Shown piece by piece: positions 57,076 through 64,000 of a stretch of DNA of 64,000 bases (position 1 is the first letter of the stretch; the number at the start of each line of letters is the position of its first letter). The stretch comes from CBDBJK01 sp965206395 (GTDB taxonomy: Bacteria; Chloroflexota; Dehalococcoidia; Lucifugimonadales; CATOSD01). The stretch is from NCBI GenBank assembly GCA_965206395.1, contig CBDBJK010000020.1, positions 138,866-202,865 on the forward strand, read 5' to 3'. A program made the translations under genes and the position numbers. A model generated the notes under the pieces. The model was given only the letters and a program-made list of their open reading frames with translations, did no database searches and was not told the DNA's origin.

Positions 57076-58323
57076 GTGGTCCAACATCATTGAAATGAAT
57101 ACCATGATAGTCATTGTTCCTCTTGGGGGTTCAATCGTAACGTTGAACCGAGGAGGAACCATGATGTCTACCAAGAAGTACCGTATCAGACTGACTACCG
57201 ACGAACAACAGGAACTCAACGCCTTGGTCTCACGCGGTCGGGCTGCGGCGTACAAACAGACCCATGCGCGCATTCTGCTGATGAGCGATGAGTCACGCTC
57301 GGACGGGGGAATGAAGGACGCGGACATCACCAGCGCGCTCGGTGTGGGACAGTCAACGGTCGAGCGAATACGCAAGCGCTGTGTGGAGGGGGGGTCGAGT
57401 CTGCGCTGAATCGCAAAAAGCAACTGCGTCGGCGTCAAAAGAGACTGGACGGCGAAGGTGAAGCACGGTTGATAGCGATGGCCTGCGGGGAACCGCCGGA
57501 GGGGCGTGCCAGTTGGACCCTGAAGCTGTTGGCTGACCAGTTGGTCGAGTGTGAGATAGTCGGGACCATTAGCACCGAGACGGTTCGCCAGGCGCTTAAA
57601 AAAAAACGAACTGAAGCCGTGGCTGAAGCAGAGTTGGTGCATCCCGCCCGGTCAGAGCGCGGAGTTTGTGTGCGCGATGGAAGACGTGATGGAAGACGTA
57701 CTGGAGGTCTACCAACGGCCGTACGATGGGAATGAGGTTCTGGTGTGCATGGATGAGACGAGCAAACAGCAAGTCAAGGAGACGCGAGTGCCGCGTCCCG
57801 CAGCGCCCGGCTTATCGGCGGCATACGACTACGAATACGAGCGCAATGGAGTGAGCAGCCTGTTCATGCTGTTTGCACCGTTGGACGGATGGCGCCGAGT
57901 CGAGGTCAGAGAGCGTCGCACGAAGGTGGACTGGGCGCATGTGATAAAGAAACTGGTCGACGAGGACTACCCTGACAGAGACCGGATCGTGCTGGTAATG
58001 GACAATCTCAACACTCACAAGCTGTCCTCGCTATACGAGGCATTCGAGCCTGCTGAGGCGAGGCGTATAGCTGAGCGACTGGAGATACACTACACTCCCA
58101 AACACGGGAGTTGGTTGAATATGGCGGAGATAGAGATCGGTGTGCTGGCTCGACAGTGCCTGGACCGACGGATTGCCAATCAAGACATCCTGCGCGGCGA
58201 GGTCAATGCTTGGCAGAATCAACGCAACCGGGATGTGATACGAGTGGATTGGCGCTTCACTACCGAGGATGCGCGCATCAAGCTAAAGTCACTCTACCCA
58301 TCAATACAAAAACGTTGAACCAC
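57076..58323 (+). mobile_element. IS630-family element (type A), copy 3
   Basis: 1248 bp, flanked by TA at 57074-57075 and 58324-58325. One base shorter than copy 2 because of a deletion inside the transposase gene. Confidence 0.93.
57161..58318 (+). pseudogene. IS630-family transposase (type A) with extra frameshift
   Basis: Same two-frame layout as copy 2, but the G tract near 57390 has lost an A (GAGGGGGGG instead of GAGGAGGGGG), so the HTH frame stops at 57409. The downstream frame is otherwise intact (58318 end). The copy can probably not make its own transposase but keeps both ends. Confidence 0.9.
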
Positions 58324-58848
58324 TAGGAATCACTCGAATAGGTGCACACAGTCCAGAAGCCAAAGGCAGGGTTGAGCGAGCCAACGGCACCTTCCAGGAC
58401 AGACTGGTGTCCGAACTACGTTTGGCAGGCGCCAGTACATTGTCCGAGGCAAATGAGGTATTGGCAGACTTTCTTCTCCGCTTCAACCAGCGCTTCGGAG
58501 TACCAGCGGCCCAGCCAGAGTCAGTGTACCGTCCATTGGATGAAGAGCTTGATCTTGCTGGTGTGTTGTGTATTAAGGAACAGCGCAGAGTGGCCAGGGA
58601 TAACACGGTCCAGTACAAGAACAAGACCTTGCAACTGTTCCCTGGAACCGAGCGAACCAGCTATGCAGGATCACGAGTCGAGGTGCAGGAACGTCTGGAC
58701 GGGCGCATACTTGTGAAGTGTGAGGAGGAAGTGCTTACTCCTCAGGAAGCTCCTCCCCTGGCTGCTGATGGCTGCTGAACTTCGTTCCTAAATCAGTTCG
58801 CCTCCTGTAGTTCCGTATGAATTAGAACCGGTTCGTAAGCGGCCCCGA

Positions 58849-59217
58849 ATGCCTAAGCCCCCTGGACCGCTGGCAGGAGAGACGATCTGGTACGAGGACT
58901 CGGAGCGGAAGAGTCTCCACAGCGAACTCGTGCGGGCCGGTATGGAGCGCGCTAAACAACAAGGCAGACAAATCGGCAGACCCTCCGTAGCGGCGGAGTC
59001 CGAAGATACTCAATTTGAGGAGTCGGACAGGGTGACTGACGATCCTGGCTTCAACGAAAGGTTCGACGAAGTGGTTGAACTCCTTGACGACGGCAGTCTG
59101 TCTCGGCGTAAGACTGCTATCAGGTTGGGTATTGGTTACGCGACACTAAAGCGTTTGCTGGATGCCCTGAGCGCGTCGAGGGGTAAGGGTCTTGAGACAC
59201 ATATATCGACTGAATAG
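58849..59217 (+). pseudogene. Serine resolvase/recombinase C-terminal fragment
   Basis: 122 residues with ...ELVRAGMERAKQQGRQIGRPSV and a C-terminal HTH (DDGSLSRRKTAIRLGIGYATLKRLLD), as in the DNA-binding end of small serine recombinases. The N-terminal catalytic domain with the nucleophile serine is missing, cut off next to the ISNCY end. Confidence 0.7.
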
Positions 59218-59394
59218 AGGCCGATGCCTGTTGATATTGCAACGAGCCCTCTATTCATCGTATCGAACACCTTTGGGAATCGAATACAGGAGCGTGCTAC
59301 TGACATAGTCCCTGAACAATATACCCTGACAGATTCCCTGGACAACGACACATCCGAATTTTGACGCTCCTAAAGGACTTCTATTTGGAGCTAG

Positions 59395-60589
59395 GGATGC
59401 TCTGAACAATCGGCTTCAGGCTGGGCCGAGTTGACCGGAGTGGTTTTGGGGGCGTTAAATTGCCTCATGGCACCGTGGTGAGGGTTATTGTCGGCCTACA
59501 ACCGGCCCTGACAGGGCCTTTCGCCGCCCTTAGCCCTGATTTTGGGCGCACTTATACAAGGTCTCACGCCGCCAGGTACTGTTCGGCCCTCATCAAGTTG
59601 GCAAACCCCAGCAGCGTCATCAGCCGCTGCGTGTTCTTGGACAGCCCCCTGTAGCGGACCTTGGCGTAGCCGAAGTGCCGCTTGATGTACAGGAACGGAT
59701 GCTCCACCTTAGCTCTGACCGACGCTTTGCGCTTCTCCGACACCGCCTCAGGGCTCCCAGGCTCCAGCTTCCGACGCTGGCCGGGCCTCATCGCCACCTG
59801 CCACTCCACGTCCAAGCCCCGGTTCCCCGGCCTCTTGTCAACTCCCTGATACCCAGCATCTCCCCACACCTGAGACTCCCCACCGTGCAGCAACCGGGGC
59901 AACTCAGTCAGGTCATGCACGTTCGCAGATGTCGTGGTCATGCTGTGCACCACTCCCGTCTGCGAGTCCACACCGATGTGCACCTTCATCCCGAAGTGCC
60001 ACTCGTTACCCTTCTTCGTCTGGTGCATCTCGGGGTCGCGCTCTTTAGCCCGATTCTTCGTCGATGAGGGCGCCGCTATGATGCTCGCGTCCACTATCGT
60101 CCCCTCCTGAAGACGGAGACCCTTGGACTCCAGATAGCGGTTGATCTCCTCGAACAGACCCGCGCCCAACTCATGCTCTTCCAGCAGGTGGCGGAAGTTC
60201 AGAATCGTCGTCTCGTCCGGCAGCGGCCCAGGCAGTCTCAGCCCTACGAACCGCCTCACCGATTCGACCTCATAGAGCATGTCCTCCATCCCAGGGTCGC
60301 TCAGGTTGTAAAACAACTGCACGCAGTGTATCCGTAGCATCACCGATAACTCGTAGGGCCGCCGACCAACCGGCCTTGGGATAGAACGGTCGAATGCGCT
60401 CTTCCAACTCTTCCCAAGGGATCAGTCCATCCATGCGCTCAAGGAACTTCTCCCGGCGAGTCTTTCGCTTCTTGCTCTCGTAGTCCAAGTCCGCAAACGT
60501 CGGCTGGTTCATTGCCTCTCCTCCCCCGTCTTCAGCCCTTGGCCCTATTTTACTATCCCACAAGCCATCGGGACTTATTCAGAGCATCC
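59395..60589 (-). mobile_element. IS5-family element (type B), copy 2
   Basis: 1195 bp, CTAG on both sides (59391-59394 and 60590-60593). Nearly identical to copy 1 but with a 2-base deletion. Confidence 0.92.
59564..60512 (-). pseudogene. IS5-family transposase (type B), frameshifted
   Basis: Compared with copy 1, CG is missing near 60368 (GACCAACCGG instead of GACCACGACCGG), shifting the frame after YPKAG. The C-terminal 259 residues remain open from ATG 60343. One further base change is silent or nearly so. This copy is probably inactive. Confidence 0.92.
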
Positions 60590-60883
60590 CTAGGCCTTCG
60601 AATTTGCCAATTTGCAATGTGAAGTTACGGTCGAGCAACATCTAACAGCCTCGCAGGATTGGGACGTTATGCCTCTGAGTAAGTGTTCAGCGGCGAAGTC
60701 GGAGAGCGACACTTTCCCAAAGGCCATTCATGGCAAATTTCGATGGCTAGACTATCCCGTAGTAGCAGATGGGACACAGCTCCGGATCGAAAAACGAGGC
60801 CTCGCTTGTTGTGGAATGGGTATCGCATTCGACGCAAAGGGAAATCTGGTTTCTTGTCATAGTGAAAGGGCTATCTCAGTTGT

Positions 60884-61684
60884 ATGAGCTTCTTCTCCAT
60901 GCTCACTCAGAGTGAGATACTTGGGAATATTCCACAGGCTGTCGGTTTCTTGAGCGTATCAACCGGATTTGTTTGGCTGATCGTAGCCCTGGTCAGGCGT
61001 CGAGGCTGGAGAATACCTGCATTCGTCATAATTATTGCGCTGGTTCTGGCCTTTGGAAGCGGCCGCTTTGAAATCACCGATAATTCTCCGCTGGCCCGCC
61101 AAAGCCATACGGCAGTGGTGTTGCTTGACGGCAGAGTGCTGGTGGCGGGAGGCAAGGAGAGCTGGAAGATTATCGCCTCGGCTCGGATATACGACCCGTC
61201 CAGAATAACCTAGTCCTCCACCAGTGACACGGCACAGGGGCGTCGTAACCACACGGCGGTGCTGATGCCTGACGGCAGAGTGCTGGTGGCGGGGGGTTTC
61301 GACAATTACAATTTCGGAAGACTTGCTTCAGCGGAAATATACGACCCATCAACTTCCAGAGGGTATGCCGCCAACAGCATGGCCCAAGGGCACCAGAGGC
61401 ATGCGGCAGTGACACTTACAGATGGGAGGGTGTTGGTCGCGGGTGGCATAGTACTACACAAGGAACATTTGCATGGCTTCCGAACAATTGCCTCGGTGGA
61501 GGTATACGACCCATCCACCGATACCTGGTCTTCGGCCGACAGTATGGCTGATGCACGTCATAACCACACGGCAGCGCTGCTGCCTGATGGTAAAGTGCTG
61601 GTTGTGGGCGGCTCTAATGGCGCTCGGCCCCTTGATTCGGCAGAAGTGTATGACCCTTTAACTGACGCCTGGCGGAAACCTTGA
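60884..61684 (+). pseudogene. Membrane-anchored kelch-repeat protein with amber stop
   Basis: Two N-terminal TM segments (VGFLSVSTGFVWLIVAL, IPAFVIIIALVLAF) and then kelch/galactose-oxidase repeats of the form HTAVLLxDGRVLVAGG...ASAEIYDPST. TAG at 61211-61213 interrupts a repeat where relatives within the same protein have Trp (DPSTDTWSS). The frame continues without shift to a second stop at 61682. It looks like a nonsense-mutated, C-terminally shortened gene. About 290 bases before it show no recognisable gene. Confidence 0.75.
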
Positions 61685-61748
61685 TATATGTGCCGGTCCG
61701 CTGATTCACGAGCATCCTTAATTCAAGCTAGTCGAGAAAGAGGCTCTA

Positions 61749-62587
61749 GGTTGTGTTGACATTTGGTGCATAATGGATACATGTCAACGACTGAATTACG
61801 CAATGAACAATGGTCGAAAATCCTTGAATTTCTGCGCTCATGCCCAGACCTCTACGTTGGAGAGGAGGACGATTGCAGGCGCTACGTCGAGGCCATCCTG
61901 TGGATGGCACGAAGTGGTGCTCCTTGGAGACTGCTGCCTGAGCACTACGGTCACTGGAACAGCGTATATAAGCGCTTCGCACGCTGGTGTGAAAAGGGTG
62001 TATGGGAACGAATGCATCAGCATTTTGTGCAAGACCCCGATATGGAGCATGTCATCATTGATCACTGTGATAGCACTGTGATAGCACTGTGATAGCACTG
62101 TGGTTCGCGCTCATCCCTGTGCTGCTGGAGCCTCCAAAAAAACGGTGGCCAATCGGCCCAAGCTCTTGGCCGGAGCCGAGGCGGGTTCAGTACCAAGATC
62201 CACGTGAGCGTGGATGGATTGGGCAACCCGTTGCGCTTTGAGCTCACAGCAGGTCAACGTCACGACATCACCCAGGCACAGGCATTGATTGCTGATTTCG
62301 AAACCGAGCATGTGATTGCTGATAAGGGATACGATTCGATGGATTTTCTCCAATGCATCCTGGGCAGGGGCGCGTTACCTGTGATTCCACCTCGGTCAAA
62401 TCGAAAGACGCCACGAGAGTATGATGAGTACCTTTACCGAGAGCGCCACCTTGTGGAGTGTTTCATCAACAAGATCAAGCACTACCGGCATATCTTCTCT
62501 CGCTTTGACAAGCTGTCATCGCGTTTCCTGGGATTCTTGAACTTCGTCGGTGCTCTCATATGGCTCAGATGAAATGTCAACACAACC
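61749..62587 (+). mobile_element. IS5-family element (type C)
   Basis: 839 bp with inverted repeats GGTTGTGTTGACATTT / AAATGTCAACACAACC, flanked by TA at 61747-61748 and 62588-62589. Only one copy in the window. Confidence 0.85.
61763..62572 (+). pseudogene. IS5-family transposase (type C) with 31-base repeat expansion
   Basis: N-terminal part (LRNEQWSKILEFLRSCPDLYVG...WRLLPEHYGHWNSVYKRFARW) up to HVIID, then GATAGCACTGT occurs three times in tandem with a partial extra unit (62059-62101), adding 31 bases and a stop. The rest resumes in another frame (LTAGQRHDITQAQALI, IADKGYDS, ERHLVECFINKIKHYR). Because the repeat lies at the first catalytic Asp (IIDSTVVRAH in relatives), the enzyme is dead. 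Confidence 0.88.
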
Positions 62588-62620
62588 TAATTGAATCCAA
62601 GGTTTTGGGCTTCAATCCTC

Positions 62621-62995
62621 TCATTTTGAGATCGCGGTCTGAGCTTCCATAACCTTGGATTCCATCTCACCAGGATCCCAAGGCTTGGTTATATAATCGA
62701 ATGCTCCAGCGTTCATCGCCTCCAGTTGGTCCTGCTCTTGTCCCTTGGCACTCACCATGATCACGGATATGGATTGTGTGGTCGGGTTGTTCTTCAGACT
62801 TTTCAGCACCACAAAGCCATCCATAATCGGCATCCACACGTCCAGGAGGATAACGTCGGGATGTTCCAAGCGAGCCTTCTCGATAGCCGTATCTCCGTTC
62901 TTGGCCTCTATCGCTTCATATCCTGCTTCAGAGAGGATGTCCACCAGCAGGTCTCTGATGTCCTGCTCGTCATCCACTACGAGCACCTTCGGCAT
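62621..62995 (-). CDS. CheY-like single-domain response regulator
   Basis: 124-residue receiver: acidic pair in VLVVDDEQDIR, phosphoacceptor Asp in VILLDVWMPIMDG, Ser in IMVSAKG, Lys in YITKPWDPGEM. No output domain. ATG follows GGAG. It is probably the partner of the hybrid or soluble histidine kinase immediately upstream on the same strand, which is now broken. Confidence 0.92.
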   Translation of the reverse strand: MPKVLVVDDEQDIRDLLVDILSEAGYEAIEAKNGDTAIEKARLEHPDVILLDVWMPIMDGFVVLKSLKNNPTTQSISVIMVSAKGQEQDQLEAMNAGAFDYITKPWDPGEMESKVMEAQTAISK

Positions 62996-63069
62996 CGTAG
63001 CTCTCCTCTATAGGCTCCCTGGAGTGCCAACTCCCGCCTTCGGACTTGCGACGTTAACTGTACCATTTG

Positions 63070-64000
63070 TCAGACCTGGACTACTGATGACTGAACTTGC
63101 GAATTCCCGTGCTCGATGTCAACATCCGTCTGTGGCAAGGTGAAACTGAATATAGTGCCTCTTCCTTCTTCACTCTCAACCCGAATCTCGCCCCCGTGCG
63201 CTTCTATGAGGTGTTTGGTAATGAAAAGTCCGAGGCCGGTGCCTGACACCTGGCGAGTCGAGGAGTTGTCGGCACGGAAAAACTTGGTGAATAGCTTGGA
63301 CTGGTCAACCTCTGAGATGCCTATCCCTGTGTCTGAGACGTCAATTTGTACAAATCCCGTTTCTTCTTTAACAGTAACGGTAACGGTAGACCCCTGGGCG
63401 GAATACTTAGAGGCATTGCTAAGCAGATTAGCTATCACCTGAGAGAATCGAAGCCTGTCAGCTTGGATCGCGGGTAGATCATAGGGTATGTTTAGTACAA
63501 CATCTATTTGCATGTCTTCGATTAGGGCCTGCATAGACCTGACTACATCCTCAATCTCTTGTCGTATGTTGAGTTCGGCAAGACTGAGTTCAATGCCTAC
63601 CTGGAGTTCTACAACCGGCAGAGGCCTCACCAGGCTTTGGGCTACCGGACCCCAGCAGAGGTGTACCAACATGGCCAGGAAGAAAGGGGAGCAGCAGCTG
63701 AAGAAGCAGGGCTGCCATCGGGCTTGGTGAAACCTAGCGCAGGGGTGGGAGACTCTCTTAATTTAGCCCTCGTGCTGTCTTAATAATGGGGTCCACCTTA
63801 CTCTCTCCAGGTCAAGTAGTACCCTATCGATGTAGCCCACAATACTGGTCAGTGGAGTCTTGAGCTCGTGAGACGCCGTAGACAGAATCTGGTCTTTGGC
63901 CAGGGAGGCCTCCTCCAATTCGCTCACGCGATCTGCCAAATCGGACTGCAACTCCACCATCCGTTCCCCCACGCCAACGCGCGCGCAACTCCTGAAGGTC
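63070..64000 (-). pseudogene. Histidine kinase interrupted by an IS3 fragment
   Basis: From the window edge on the minus strand: coiled-coil (ELQSDLADRVSELEEAS), HisKA H box (STASHELKTPLTSIVGYID), then about 210 bases of foreign sequence. The kinase resumes with IRQEIEDVVRSMQALIED, N box (FSQVIANLLSNASKYS), G1 (DTGIGI), G2 (GTGLGL) and the end at 63070. The N terminus lies outside. With the insertion the phosphorylation and ATP-binding parts are no longer in one protein. Confidence 0.85.
63585..63795 (+). mobile_element. IS3-family element fragment (3' end)
   Basis: Carries the C-terminal part of an IS3-type (OrfB) transposase, TEFNAYLEFYNRQRPHQALG, followed by YRTPAEVY, and a terminal TGGGGTCCA at 63787-63795. 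The 5' two-thirds of the element is missing. Bounds are approximate on the left side. Confidence 0.75.

Larger units (their letters stand above)
55473..58778 (+). pseudogene. ISNCY-family transposase, interrupted twice
   Basis: Three exact pieces: 55473-55592, 56488-57075 and 58326-58778. Removing each IS630 plus one TA copy restores an open frame of 386 residues without any other lesion (junctions GWRLL|AGYRKEGASGLVHGNRGR and RALGEL|GITRIGAHSPEAKGR). The HTH region is MAEAAQLMGVS; the DDE part includes MLLQLDRSHHDWLEERG and YTDAHAVF; the last part has EAKGRVERANGTFQDRL. It was functional before the insertions. Confidence 0.9.
55431..58800 (+). mobile_element. ISNCY-like element carrying two nested IS630 insertions
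   Basis: Ends are marked by imperfect inverted repeats around AACTGAT.AGG.AA (55433-55447 and its complement near 58784-58798). Without the two IS630 elements it would be about 1.2 kb. It was itself inserted beside, or into, a serine recombinase gene whose 3' part remains at 58849-59217. Confidence 0.7.

Noticed and set aside
60612..60887. 91-codon frame before the kelch gene
   Set aside because: No recognisable family and no ribosome site; it may be a remnant but cannot be supported.
61211..61213. Amber codon in the kelch gene as pyrrolysine or read-through
   Set aside because: The repeat pattern expects Trp (TGG) at this codon, so a single G-to-A change is enough; the gene is also shortened at its end.
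1..64000. CRISPR arrays, rRNA genes, replication origin
   Set aside because: No regularly spaced short repeats other than the coding repeat at 42440-42790, no rRNA-like sequence, and no dnaA-box cluster were seen.

Overview
The window looks like a chromosomal stretch from a Chloroflexota bacterium, most likely of the Dehalococcoidia/SAR202 kind. This is an inference from gene content: an LL-diaminopimelate aminotransferase, a coenzyme F420 ligase, a DUF6391 protein, MalT-like LuxR and NHL-thioredoxin proteins, frequent TTG starts behind strong AGGAGG sites, and serine-recombinase remnants next to a tmRNA-like 3' end. No rRNA is present. One tRNA-Arg(TCT) is encoded.

Positions 1-13,000 are mostly ordinary housekeeping and accessory genes: dapL, hflX, a DinB-like protein, a P-loop kinase-like protein, a TIR-like protein, an S41 protease, smpB, tRNA-Arg, an HTH/degenerate-receiver fusion, tenA, and a thioredoxin-NHL gene. 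The thioredoxin-NHL gene is split in a naive reading by an in-frame TGA exactly where a redox cysteine belongs, with a short hairpin downstream. Positions 13,000-33,000 carry an MFS transporter, valS, a DUF2723 membrane protein, a DUF433/DUF5615 toxin-antitoxin-like pair, a MoxR-type ATPase with a VWA partner, an MBL-fold protein, malate synthase, a CitE-like lyase, folB and cofE, with three IS5-family insertions.

Positions 33,000-47,900 are a mobile-element-rich region around a minus-strand cluster made of a peptide-type ABC transporter (binding protein, two permeases) followed by a second in-frame-TGA gene. That gene is a UGSC-family selenoprotein with the motif U-G-G-C fused to a large C-terminal region. 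Positions 48,400-54,400 hold a MalT-like LuxR regulator, an AT-rich zinc-type oxidoreductase that looks foreign, and a DrrAB-like ABC exporter.

Positions 54,400-64,000 are an insertion-sequence graveyard. An ISNCY-like transposase is interrupted by two different IS630 elements in a way that can be undone exactly on paper. Around it lie IS5 copies, a kelch-repeat pseudogene, a response regulator, and a histidine kinase broken by an IS3 fragment.

The strongest biological story is selenocysteine use. Two unrelated redox-type genes have TGA in place of a catalytic cysteine, open frames on both sides, and a hairpin at the expected bacterial SECIS distance. No sel genes lie in the window, so the decoding machinery has to be elsewhere in the genome. 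The second story is the density of insertion sequences: at least seven element types and thirteen insertions or fragments, several with frameshifted transposases and several that broke host genes.
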